Below, piece by piece: positions 1 to 7,435 of a stretch of DNA of 39,037 nucleotides. Made by a program: the position numbers and the translations under genes. The notes beneath the pieces are model-generated. The model saw only the letters and a list, made by a program, of their open reading frames with translations. It did not search any database and had not been told where the DNA came from. Every line of letters begins with the position of its first letter. Within the stretch, counting starts at the first letter, position 1. The stretch is from positions 1 to 39,037 of IMG/VR virus record IMGVR_UViG_3300035179_000030; one strand, 5' to 3'. The stretch comes from a virus.

Positions 1-197
1 GTATCTTTTTGGCATTAACTTATCTTTCGGATCGACCAATAAATCGCCCTATCTGTCCCCGCGAGTTTCAGGACCGTGACATCCCATCCCTCGCCGAGGA
101 CGAATGTCGGCATGACAAACATCGGTTTCGATTGCGCGCCCATCAAAATCCATTCTTCGACAAGTTGTTGCGTCCCGCCCGAATCGTACTTCTCATA
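1..197. repeat. Left copy of imperfect terminal direct repeat
   Basis: Bases 1-197 repeat at 38841-39037 in the same orientation. Positions 1-107 are identical to 38841-38947. After that there are 16 substitutions and no indels, at 108, 138, 144, 146, 153, 156, 159, 165, 166, 168, 171, 174, 179, 186, 189 and 192. The repeat covers the 3' end of the 114-residue structural gene and the first five codons of the endonuclease VII-like gene, whose start ATG (15-13) overlaps the stop as TAATG. The best reading is that both ends are one locus of a circular or permuted genome. Confidence 0.95.
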
Positions 198-359
198 GAG
201 GCGGATACGATATTGTTCGGTCACGGTCATCGCGGAGAAATCGATGAAGAATTGGAAGACGCCATCCGTCGTCTGTGAAGTCGGGCCGGAGGCATCTCCG
301 GGAAGGCTGTATTCCGTCGTCGAGATAGTCGCAAAATCATTTGTGTAAGTTATCGCCAT
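15..359 (-). CDS. Small virion-associated protein, 114 aa, unknown function
   Basis: The ATG at 359 follows a good ribosome site (GGGAGGA, six bases away) and lies two bases after the preceding gene. The protein is rich in beta-forming residues, has no signal peptide or membrane segment, and ends in a well-conserved stretch around LGEGWDVTVLKLAGTDRAIY. I do not recognise the family. It is the last of a run of four small genes and one of 281 residues after the head decoration protein, so a head-surface or neck accessory role is an inference from position. Its last 60 codons are duplicated at the right end of the window with almost only synonymous changes, which shows purifying selection on the protein. 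Confidence 0.8.
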   Translation of the reverse strand: MAITYTNDFATISTTEYSLPGDASGPTSQTTDGVFQFFIDFSAMTVTEQYRIRLYEKYDSGGTQQLVEEWILMGAQSKPMFVMPTFVLGEGWDVTVLKLAGTDRAIYWSIRKIS

Positions 360-360
360 C

Positions 361-1206
361 TCATCCTCCCACGCCGACTGCGACGGCATTGTACCCGCTC
401 GGGGGAGCGGCATCGGACCAGCCGCGAACATAGAGCGCCGCGCCAGCCGGAACCTCGCAGAATCCTTCAAGCATAGCCTGATAATTCGCCTGTCGTTGAT
501 CCTCGGTCGTCCCGCCATAGAACATAAATAAGTTCTGAATAATGGGAATGGGATTCGTCGCGTCACCGTAAGCCAAATCAACGTGAACATAGTGCGCCGT
601 TATCGTAGCATTGCTGACTTGGACGCATAGTTGCCACCACCAAAGCGATCTCGTCGTCGTCCCGAGCGATACCCAGGAACTCTCTGCTCCCGTTCCAGGC
701 GTGAATGCGACCCCAGCTGAACCCGTGATAGCCCCGATCGTCTCCGAGTATTGCCCAACCAGAACGACCTCAGGATTCGATGGTTGTCCATAAAAGATCA
801 TCGCAATCCGCACAGTCCCGGCGGTTGCGTTACTTCCCTGGACGCGAGCCGCCACGGATGAGCCGGACTTGATGAACATGGGGAAATAAAATGTTTTCCC
901 GTTCCCGACAGCAGCGGTTTGACCGCAGACGATGTTGTTAATAATCGCCGTGTAACTCGACCCCCCAGCAGGATCGACGCCGATATCAAGTAAGTGGTCC
1001 TTCTGATTAGCAGAAAGGAACCCGGACGTGACTGTAACTAAAAACCCGTAGACATTCTGGGCGATATTGGCAGCCGATGCCATCGCGGTCCAGGAGCCCT
1101 CGGCGTTGGATGCGCCAGGTACAACGGAAACCCCCGGACTAGAGTCCGGCGCGCCCCAATTGGAGTACTGCCAAAAGAACTGATTACCAGTCGGGACAAG
1201 AAGCAT
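361..1206 (-). CDS. Putative phage structural protein, 281 aa
   Basis: Unrecognised protein with a virion-like composition: rich in Gly, Ala, Ser, Thr and Val, alternating hydrophobic residues typical of beta sandwiches, aromatic clusters (a WWWQLCVQV stretch near residue 190), and no signal or membrane segment. It lies in the head operon between a 126-residue protein and the 114-residue protein and is probably co-transcribed with the capsid gene. Position downstream of the decoration protein suggests a head fibre or surface protein. That is inference; no domain is recognised. The chosen ATG begins MLLVPTGNQFF and lies 11 bases after the previous stop. Confidence 0.75.
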   Translation of the reverse strand: MLLVPTGNQFFWQYSNWGAPDSSPGVSVVPGASNAEGSWTAMASAANIAQNVYGFLVTVTSGFLSANQKDHLLDIGVDPAGGSSYTAIINNIVCGQTAAVGNGKTFYFPMFIKSGSSVAARVQGSNATAGTVRIAMIFYGQPSNPEVVLVGQYSETIGAITGSAGVAFTPGTGAESSWVSLGTTTRSLWWWQLCVQVSNATITAHYVHVDLAYGDATNPIPIIQNLFMFYGGTTEDQRQANYQAMLEGFCEVPAGAALYVRGWSDAAPPSGYNAVAVGVGG

Positions 1207-1217
1207 GGATTACCCCG

Positions 1218-1598
1218 TCAGGTTGGATCGCCTATCTGGATCTTCCAGGCCGGGATCGTTACCGTGTTCCCCGAGACCAGCGTCTGCGCCGTGCAGGTCG
1301 TCACATAATAGAGCGTAGCCGCCGCCCCGCAGAGTGCGACGTGTTGGGCACTCCCGCCGTTGGTTACACTGATCGTCGATTGCTGAGCGACCGTAACCTT
1401 TCTTCCATAGGGAGATACCGCATCATCCGCGACGGTATAATCTCCCGACGTGAGCGTCGACTTCTTGGCCAACATGTAGGTCGTAATAGCCTCGGTATAG
1501 GTCGTCGGCTGAGTCGAACAGACGCAAATTTGCGTCGCGTTGTTCTTGATGATATTCAGTGCGCCATCAAGAACAGAATCATCAACTATTTTGGCCAT
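1218..1598 (-). CDS. Conserved-looking head-operon protein, 126 aa
   Basis: The start MAKIVDD at 1598 is chosen because AAGGAGA lies at the right distance; a longer frame to 1634 lacks a better site. It overlaps the end of the preceding 56-residue gene by 17 bases, so translation is probably coupled. The N-terminal third is helical (DDSVLDGALNIIKNN), the rest is Thr/Ser/Val-rich and beta-like, with four scattered cysteines. No membrane segment or signal is seen. I do not recognise a named family. Its place after the capsid decoration gene suggests a minor virion protein. Confidence 0.75.
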   Translation of the reverse strand: MAKIVDDSVLDGALNIIKNNATQICVCSTQPTTYTEAITTYMLAKKSTLTSGDYTVADDAVSPYGRKVTVAQQSTISVTNGGSAQHVALCGAAATLYYVTTCTAQTLVSGNTVTIPAWKIQIGDPT

Positions 1599-1752
1599 CG
1601 ATATTCTCCTTCGAATCTGCTGGAGCAGACTCAATTTTCAGTTTCTTGTCGATATATCCAATAAGCAGATTGATGTCGATTAATCCGTCTTGAACCTCAA
1701 GGACGGTATCGATCGGGGTTTTCTTTTGGGGTTCCTTTTTTTCTTTTTGCAT
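1582..1752 (-). CDS. Small charged protein, 56 aa
   Basis: A short gene with a strong ribosome site (AGAGGAG, six bases before the ATG at 1752). It starts one base after the stop of the 76-residue gene and overlaps the next gene by 17 bases. The N-terminus is a Lys/Glu/Gln run (MQKEKKEPQKKTP), followed by a predicted helix (IDTVLEVQDGLIDINLLIGY). It may be a small helical accessory or assembly protein of the head operon. Function is unknown; the support is the ribosome site and tight packing. Confidence 0.65.
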   Translation of the reverse strand: MQKEKKEPQKKTPIDTVLEVQDGLIDINLLIGYIDKKLKIESAPADSKENIDGQNS

Positions 1753-1753
1753 A

Positions 1754-1984
1754 CTATCTCCTCTTACTCCGCCCCTTTCTCATCATCCTATCGACCGGAG
1801 CGGCCTCTATTTCTCCGGTCATTACTTCGACCGGTTGGAAGTTCATGGGGAAATTCCGCAAGAGCTCCCGTGCCTTCTCGTCGGGGATATCCCTCTCCTG
1901 ACCCGCCCCGAAATCGAGCGGCGCACCTTCATACCATCCGTGATACTCCCCGAAGTTTGTCGAAGGCGTAAATCGAATTCTCAT
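1754..1984 (-). CDS. Small head-operon protein, 76 aa
   Basis: Starts with MRIRFTPSTNF at 1984 after a GGAAGG site. The N-terminal half resembles the small sheet domains often found next to capsid genes, with a DIPDEKARELLRNFP segment like the short phage proteins that carry a 'valid with residue X / helix RELL' pattern. The C-terminus is strongly basic (RMMRKGRSKRR). It lies just downstream of the hairpin that follows the decoration gene. No enzymatic motif is visible, and a structural accessory role is inferred from position. Confidence 0.65.
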   Translation of the reverse strand: MRIRFTPSTNFGEYHGWYEGAPLDFGAGQERDIPDEKARELLRNFPMNFQPVEVMTGEIEAAPVDRMMRKGRSKRR

Positions 1985-2024
1985 ACAGTCCTTCCTTCAT
2001 CTCTCCGTTTGCAACAGAGAGAAT

Positions 2025-2050
2025 GTGGGGGAGGAAGACTCCTCCCCCAC
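2025..2050 (-). terminator. Strong intergenic hairpin after decoration gene
   Basis: An uninterrupted 11-bp stem (2025-2035 with 2040-2050) closes a 4-base loop. It lies 12 bases past the stop of the decoration protein gene. No U-run follows on the minus strand, so it is not a textbook terminator. It may be an attenuator or an RNA-stabilising 3' end that keeps capsid and decoration messages more abundant than the accessory genes downstream. Confidence 0.6.
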
Positions 2051-2061
2051 GAATTTACTGC

Positions 2062-2463
2062 TTAAGCCTGATACTCCAGGTACTCAATCTGGAGGCATGC
2101 TCCGGCCAGGGCCAGCCCATTCCCGGTCTTGGTGACCTTGAACGAGAGGGTGTCCCCGGCCGCGACAAGATTCGCCCCTGCCGCGGTGGTCACCACGCAT
2201 GCAGACATGGTCCCAAGAACGAAACTCGTTCCGCCGGCCACGGGGCCGTTGGCGATGGTGCTGATGACAACCGTTCCGTTCTTGACATAGAAGGTGTTGT
2301 AGTTTGTGTCTGCGGCCGCACAGCTGGTATTCACCCCCAGCCGGACGGCAGTTACCTTGATCGCATGGTCCACCTTCCAGAGGGCATAGAGGAGCGCATC
2401 AGAATCGATCGCGATCGCTCCCAGATGAATGTTTTTGACTTTTGTGATATAGGGAACGCTCAT
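2062..2463 (-). CDS. Probable head decoration (capsid cement) protein, 133 aa
   Basis: This gene follows the major capsid gene directly (12-base gap), the usual place for a decoration protein. The protein is small, beta-rich and neutral, with Gly/Ala/Thr/Val-rich strands (for example GNGLALAGACLQIEYLEY at the C-terminus). It has no signal peptide or membrane segment. The start MSVPYITKVK follows an AGGAGG-type site. Sequence alone does not place it in the lambda gpD or other named family, so the call rests on size, composition and position. A strong hairpin just beyond its stop suggests control of transcript ends. Confidence 0.6.
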   Translation of the reverse strand: MSVPYITKVKNIHLGAIAIDSDALLYALWKVDHAIKVTAVRLGVNTSCAAADTNYNTFYVKNGTVVISTIANGPVAGGTSFVLGTMSACVVTTAAGANLVAAGDTLSFKVTKTGNGLALAGACLQIEYLEYQA

Positions 2464-2475
2464 TGTAACCTCCTG

Positions 2476-3768
2476 TTATGCCGTCACGTTGTAGGCCAAG
2501 CCGACCGTGAGGATCGTGCTCGACGTTGTCCAGCGCGGGCTGAACGCCTTGCGGAATGACATGATAAGCTGGTTCTGATCAACCTCTGCGTCTTCCTTGA
2601 ATGTAACCTTAACCTGGCCGCGACTGCCGAGCATGAACCCATTTCTATTGACCAGGAGGGCAAGCGAGGTCGTCTGGCCGGCAACAGTGTAATAGCCGGT
2701 GTTTGCCAAGTCTTCCCTGACTTTGCCGCTGATGATAATGGGAATACCATGCAGCCGGGCCAACTCACCATTGATCAAGACGGCCAGGGGGCCGAACTTG
2801 TCGACGGTCAGCACTTCAGTCAAGGCCATCATTTTGTTGTAGGTTTGGGGGCTGACAATCCAGCAAAGCGCCTTCGGGTCGATGCCGAACTTCTTCATCT
2901 TGGTTCTGATGGTGATCAGGGTTGTGGTGGCGAAGGTGCCCAGGTCGACGCGGTCGGTCGTGGTAACGGTGTGCATCCGCAGGCCCTTCCAGATCTTCCT
3001 CACGTCGCGGCTGTCGACAACATCGGCGTCCATGTGGGTCGCCGTCACGTCACCGTTGATGATCGCATCCTCGAGCGCTTCCGCTCCGGCCGTGACCAAC
3101 TCACTCCGAAGGGCGGGCAGAACGGGAACGATGGAGTCTTCGCTGAGTTCATCCGAAAACAGAGTCCGCGCCTTAAACTTCTTGGCCGTGAGAGTCTGCT
3201 TCCCGGTGCCGGGTGTGGTCGGCGATGCCTTCGAAGGTTCGTCGGAGGTGCTTTCACCAACGTAATAGAATTGCGCAGCCGCCCCGAAATAGGGGATATC
3301 ATAGGGATTCGACGGCATGGGGATGTCCGGGAACAACGAAGCAACGGAACTTCCCAGTCGGAACAGTTCAATCAAGTTCGCACTCATCAGCGTCGGGACC
3401 CATTCCTGTCCCTCGGCTGCCGTCGCCGTATCCAGTGCCTTCCGCAATGCCGTAGACCCGGCAAAGGGATAATCCCAATGCTTCAGCGTGCGAGGATTCT
3501 TTTTGAGTAGCGTCCCCAGGAGCACCATGTCATCCATGTGCGACTGGATAAGCACTTCCTCCTCATTGAGTTCACGGGCAGGTTTCGCCATGATCTCCGT
3601 GATGCTGCGGATGGCCCGCGTCGGCGCATCGCTGAGATCGAGTTTCCGTGCGGGAACTACGGGATCACCCTTCTTCGCATCCAGCTTCTTCAGGAGATCC
3701 AGCTCTTCCTGCGTGAGCTTTTCGCTCTTATCGAGCTTTTCCAAAACAGTCTTGAGTTCTTCACTCAC
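2476..3768 (-). CDS. Major capsid protein, HK97 fold, with N-terminal scaffold region
   Basis: A 430-residue protein placed right after the prohead protease. Residues 1-75 are a charged helical region (MSEELKTVLEKLDKSEKL onward), the type of N-terminal delta domain that acts as internal scaffold and is cut off by the protease. The rest fits the HK97 capsid pattern: an N-arm and E-loop region rich in Thr/Gly/Lys around 160-200, a spine-helix region near 220-250 (ALRSELVTAGAEALEDAII), and a C-terminal A-domain with the typical GIPIIIS strand and NRNGFMLGSRGQVKVTF segment. It overlaps the protease gene by 8 bases, so synthesis is coupled. A hexamer- and pentamer-forming shell protein is expected. 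The cleavage site cannot be fixed by eye. Confidence 0.9.
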   Translation of the reverse strand: MSEELKTVLEKLDKSEKLTQEELDLLKKLDAKKGDPVVPARKLDLSDAPTRAIRSITEIMAKPARELNEEEVLIQSHMDDMVLLGTLLKKNPRTLKHWDYPFAGSTALRKALDTATAAEGQEWVPTLMSANLIELFRLGSSVASLFPDIPMPSNPYDIPYFGAAAQFYYVGESTSDEPSKASPTTPGTGKQTLTAKKFKARTLFSDELSEDSIVPVLPALRSELVTAGAEALEDAIINGDVTATHMDADVVDSRDVRKIWKGLRMHTVTTTDRVDLGTFATTTLITIRTKMKKFGIDPKALCWIVSPQTYNKMMALTEVLTVDKFGPLAVLINGELARLHGIPIIISGKVREDLANTGYYTVAGQTTSLALLVNRNGFMLGSRGQVKVTFKEDAEVDQNQLIMSFRKAFSPRWTTSSTILTVGLAYNVTA

Positions 3769-4795
3769 TTTTTTCCTCCTTAAAGATTTTTGAGATCAAT
3801 TCTCTAACCTCTTGCCGCTTTAATGCGAGTGCATTCAAGCGATCTATAACCTCGGGGGGCAACCCCCGTTCATCCTTCTTTTCGATCACGATCTCATCTA
3901 CCGGTACGCTACAATTGCAGGGCGCACTGTCCTGCCCAGACGCCGCCTCGAATGAACCATCATGGGACTTGCAATGAGATCCGGCTTCGGCGGCGGTCCA
4001 GGTATCCTTCGCGTAACGGTAAGCTTGTTCCTCCCACGAATCGGAATTCTTCGGTTTGCCAAAGATGATGGAATATTCCTTGCCCTTATGGTCCCTTGTC
4101 CCGCGCCGGAACTTCTCGAACTTGCCCGGGTCCTGCAATCGGCAAGCATGCTCATTCGGATAAGGTTTCATCTCAACATCCTCTTCCTCGATATTAGCCG
4201 TCAGATCATCAACAAGTTGCGGCTCCGCCCCCACCTCGAATGTAACCCCCTTCGTGACCAGCCCCTTGCCGATCGCATCATTCACGGCCTCCTGGTTCGC
4301 CGGGATGAGGACAAGCGAATATTCGAGGAGTTCGCTTTTCTTGAAGTCCAGGCCAGTAGTTACTTCTTCCTCTGAGTCCGCCACTTTTTCTGTCAATGGT
4401 GCAGTCTCCTTGGGAATAAACCCAATAGACCACCCGATGAGCTTCATCCGGCTGAGCGTCCAGGCATCGTTTGCCAGATCAGCCAGCTTGCCGCTAAGTT
4501 TATTCTCCTCGGGATTCAGGAACCGCGTGCCTGCATAGTACGATTTGCCTTCCTTGCGGAAGCCGATATTGCTCCCGATGACTGGGATAGGATCGAGCCC
4601 CGCATAGTTGTGGCCATAGAGCACGGTCGGCTTTTTGCGGAAGTTCCTGGTATCGATCCCGTCGATCCGCACGATATCGCCCATGCGGTCCTTGACCTCT
4701 TTCGAGATGCGGTGCCAGATCGTCCGCGTCTTCTCGTTTATCTCGCGGATGTCGATGTCTTCAGCCGCGAGTGCCTTGATGATTTTTTCGGCCAT
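3761..4795 (-). CDS. Prohead maturation protease with C-terminal Cys/His insertion domain
   Basis: A 344-residue protein. The first ~190 residues match the HK97-type (S78/U35) prohead protease: a short N-terminal strand, a VLYGHNYAG block that supplies the catalytic His near residue 62, a middle helix (LSGKLADLANDAWTLSRMKLIGWSIGF) and a LLEYSLVLIPANQEA block containing the Ser region. Residues ~205-300 form a separate domain beginning MKPYPNEHACRLQDPGKF and containing EEQAYRYAKDTWT and HCKSHDGSFEA. This Cys/His-containing insert recurs in phage head proteins; its role is unknown. The C-terminal helix (~315-344) may bind the capsid scaffold. It lies between a free-standing HNH gene and the capsid gene. 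Confidence 0.85.
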   Translation of the reverse strand: MAEKIIKALAAEDIDIREINEKTRTIWHRISKEVKDRMGDIVRIDGIDTRNFRKKPTVLYGHNYAGLDPIPVIGSNIGFRKEGKSYYAGTRFLNPEENKLSGKLADLANDAWTLSRMKLIGWSIGFIPKETAPLTEKVADSEEEVTTGLDFKKSELLEYSLVLIPANQEAVNDAIGKGLVTKGVTFEVGAEPQLVDDLTANIEEEDVEMKPYPNEHACRLQDPGKFEKFRRGTRDHKGKEYSIIFGKPKNSDSWEEQAYRYAKDTWTAAEAGSHCKSHDGSFEAASGQDSAPCNCSVPVDEIVIEKKDERGLPPEVIDRLNALALKRQEVRELISKIFKEEKSE

Positions 4796-4796
4796 G

Positions 4797-5300
4797 TTAA
4801 TCTCCTGTTTTTTGATGAGGACAATATCCCCGAACCCCGATTGACCAATTGCAGTTTAGACAAAGAATACGAAAACCATCGGGGAAATTGTTTTTTATTA
4901 GCCAACCATAAAGTCCACCCTGGCCAATTTGTTCTCGATGTTTATTGCCACCACCATTGATATGATCTACGGTCAAAAATTCAGAATGCATCTCCCCACA
5001 ACAGATGCAATGAGGATCGGGGCCGCCATAATGAGTAAATATCTTTTGGCGCATGGTTCCTTGCCGCTTGCGATTCTTTTCTTGTATTAAATCTTTGTGC
5101 TCGGCATACCACCTTTCCCACCATTCTTTCCGCTTCTCGGGATGCGCAAGTTTATAATCCCTCTCTTTTTTTCTAGATTGATCTAGATGTTCACTGCGCC
5201 ATTTTCGTTGATAGGCATTCATTTTTTCCGGGTCTTCATCCCTATATTTCGCCATTCTCAAGCGCGATTTTTCTCTTCTTTGTTCTATGGTTTCACTCAT
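4797..5300 (-). CDS. Free-standing HNH endonuclease inserted in the head operon
   Basis: A 167-residue protein starting MSETIEQRREKSR at 5300. The ATG sits inside the end of the portal gene (8-base overlap, ATGAGTGA). Residues 1-85 are a highly basic, helix-rich region with repeated Arg/Lys/Tyr (KWRSEHLDQSRKKERDYK), likely DNA binding. Residues 95-160 are an HNH zinc-finger nuclease: HCICCGEMH, LTVDHINGGGNKHR (catalytic His near 113) and LCLNCNWSIG. The family is common as homing or intron-like mobile endonucleases in phages. The gene is visibly more AT-rich than the flanking portal and protease genes, which suggests separate acquisition between two genes that are normally adjacent. Confidence 0.88.
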   Translation of the reverse strand: MSETIEQRREKSRLRMAKYRDEDPEKMNAYQRKWRSEHLDQSRKKERDYKLAHPEKRKEWWERWYAEHKDLIQEKNRKRQGTMRQKIFTHYGGPDPHCICCGEMHSEFLTVDHINGGGNKHREQIGQGGLYGWLIKNNFPDGFRILCLNCNWSIGVRGYCPHQKTGD

Positions 5301-7434
5301 GTAATTCCACAACCGGGTAAATCGTACAAAGACAATTGCAGATATTCCCAGGACTTCCACTTGGATCACCTGGATATTGCAAAGATTCACCATCAACCTC
5401 AAAATCCTCACTTAGAAGAATTGGGTCATCGCCATATCTACGACTTGCATCCATGTGTGATTGTCGAGATGCCGGAACAAAGGAGCACAGCCAACCCTTG
5501 TGATCAACATATTCAACCTGCCGAAATCCCTCCAAATTCCCCCAGTTCTCAACCTTCGCCGCTTCTGTCCTGGCAATGAGTTGCGCCTTCGCGGGCGTAA
5601 GCTCAAGCAATTTCTCCCGCAGATTCTTAGCTAATTCGCCTACCGTCCAATCCTCTTCGATCCCGAGTTGGATTTGGGCGGATATCTTTTCGAGCGTCGT
5701 CTTGTTCATCTCTGTTCCCGAATTGAGGATCATGTCATCGAGTTGGACGCGGATTTCCGGCGTTATCTGGAACCGGTCTTCCTCTTTCATAATCCGTTCC
5801 TCGGGCAGAATATAGAGTTTGCCCTGTGCAATCTGCATCCCCGCATCACCGGCCTCTTTGAGTGCTGTCATGTAATGGCCCAGGAATTTTTTGGCATACG
5901 CCTTAGCCTCGGCCTCAACGTCGAGGAGCCCGATAGCGCTCACCCCGGATACGTTTTCGGCCCTGGACGTCTTCGCCGCTACATCATCGGCCTGGGCCTC
6001 AAGATGATCCTTGAGACGACCAATGAACATCCGCTCTTTGCGCCCGACACGCTTGGCAAAGTCTTCCCACAGAACCTTCTGCCGTGTCTCGCCCTGCCAG
6101 AATGAGGGTTCACGCTTCGTCTGTGCATCCTTTGACAATCGCTTCTGTGCCTTGCCTGCATCCGGCTCCTGGCCCACTTCGACCATCGAGAGCGGCATAT
6201 AATATCTGTCCCCGCCTACGTACGGTTCGTCTCCGTACATATCAGCCCGGACCTGGTTCGGCGTGCGGATGCCGTTGGTGATAAGCGTCGCAGCAATCCG
6301 CGATTTCCGCTCCTCATCCTCCTGCAACACCCGAATGTCTGAGAAGTCGAATTCAAACCAATAGGCCTCATCAAAATGCGGAGCAAGGCAAAGCGTGAGT
6401 TTGTCGGCAATGGTGTTCAGTATCGGGATCTCGGTATCCTCCCAAAACTTCTTCTGCTGGACTTCCATGTTGGAATAGTTAGCGTATTCGAGTAAACCGA
6501 CGATCGAGGGTGGCACGCCGAGTGTCGCCAGCATCTCTTCACGATTCATCTTCCGCATCTCAGCATATTGCGCATCTTTGGGGTTGACGGCCGTCTGCTG
6601 ATACTTGATGCCGCCCCAAGTGAGGTCTACCTTGCCCCTGTTCTTCGGCCCCTTGTGACGGGCGTCCCACTCGCGAAGGAAGCGATCACTCTGTTCCTTG
6701 GTCAATACTTGATCGGTCCCAAACAGGCCATTAGGCGTCGCATCGTTGCCCATGAAGTTTTTGTTATAGGCAATGGCGTTGAATTCCAGGATAGCCGAGT
6801 TCTTGGCCGCCTCCATCGCCCCTAGTCCCCGGAAATAAGAGTCTGGGTTTACGGTCTTAAATTGGATGATTTCCGATGGGTCGAGTTTGACTTCTTTTCC
6901 GGTCTGGGATTTGAAGACATAGCCTTTGATGAACTTCTCCGGGTCAGCCTCAATCTCGACTTGCTCCGGCTTTAGCCACCAGATTTCGATAGGCGGATTC
7001 GAGCTTGAGATGGGTTGGTTCTTTCCCGTCCCGACCAGATTCCAATAGGCATTTCCGGGGATGAGCAAGTTGATAGCCGTAAGTTGAATCAGTTCCCGGT
7101 AGGACAGGAAGGGATTGGGAAGTTCGATGAGTTGGTTGACGGGTTCGCCAAGGACCTCCTCTTGCGTAACCTCGCCTCCTTTCTTAGCCTCGCGGTAGAC
7201 CCGGAGCACCGGCTTGGTCGCGGCCACGGCAATAGCCATCGCGCCTGCGTAGAGCCAAGGCAGTGCCTTGAACGCCTTGATGAAGTCCGCATAATTCGTG
7301 AGTTCTGTTGATTCTACTCGTCCCGCCCATGAGCCCGACTCGATCTCCGATGACATAAAACTGGCCATTTTCTGCTTCGACGCGTAACCCATCTTTTCCA
7401 GTCGCCGTTCAAGATATCGGTCAAGTAGTTTCAT
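5293..7434 (-). CDS. Portal protein fused to MuF-like minor head protein
   Basis: A 713-residue protein. The start MKLLDRYLERR (7434) is preferred over an upstream start because GGAG is well placed there and it sits directly after the terminase stop. Residues ~1-430 are an HK97-type portal: an entry region around ALPWLYAGAMAIA, NPFLSYRELIQLTAINLLIPGNAYW, DPSEIIQFK, and the GVPPSIVGLLEYANYSN block. The C-terminal ~120 residues are a Mu gpF-like domain: LIARTEAAKVENWG, DHKGWLCSFVPASRQSHMDA, a P-G-D-P motif and a C-N-C-L-C-T-I terminus. In most phages these are separate proteins. The portal forms the dodecameric DNA gate, while the MuF domain would sit inside or at the portal vertex, so a fusion would fix it at 12 copies. 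Confidence 0.9.
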   Translation of the reverse strand: MKLLDRYLERRLEKMGYASKQKMASFMSSEIESGSWAGRVESTELTNYADFIKAFKALPWLYAGAMAIAVAATKPVLRVYREAKKGGEVTQEEVLGEPVNQLIELPNPFLSYRELIQLTAINLLIPGNAYWNLVGTGKNQPISSSNPPIEIWWLKPEQVEIEADPEKFIKGYVFKSQTGKEVKLDPSEIIQFKTVNPDSYFRGLGAMEAAKNSAILEFNAIAYNKNFMGNDATPNGLFGTDQVLTKEQSDRFLREWDARHKGPKNRGKVDLTWGGIKYQQTAVNPKDAQYAEMRKMNREEMLATLGVPPSIVGLLEYANYSNMEVQQKKFWEDTEIPILNTIADKLTLCLAPHFDEAYWFEFDFSDIRVLQEDEERKSRIAATLITNGIRTPNQVRADMYGDEPYVGGDRYYMPLSMVEVGQEPDAGKAQKRLSKDAQTKREPSFWQGETRQKVLWEDFAKRVGRKERMFIGRLKDHLEAQADDVAAKTSRAENVSGVSAIGLLDVEAEAKAYAKKFLGHYMTALKEAGDAGMQIAQGKLYILPEERIMKEEDRFQITPEIRVQLDDMILNSGTEMNKTTLEKISAQIQLGIEEDWTVGELAKNLREKLLELTPAKAQLIARTEAAKVENWGNLEGFRQVEYVDHKGWLCSFVPASRQSHMDASRRYGDDPILLSEDFEVDGESLQYPGDPSGSPGNICNCLCTIYPVVELHE

Positions 7435-7435
7435 G

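Noticed and set aside
1-197. Exact terminal repeat typical of T7- or T5-like phage ends
   Set aside because: Sixteen mismatches in the distal 90 bases rule out identical physical ends; a circular locus with two alleles fits better.
2749-3510. Plus-strand frame of 253 codons opposite the capsid gene
   Set aside because: It is antisense to a clear HK97 capsid gene, has no ribosome site and no recognisable protein pattern. High GC content at third positions makes such shadows.
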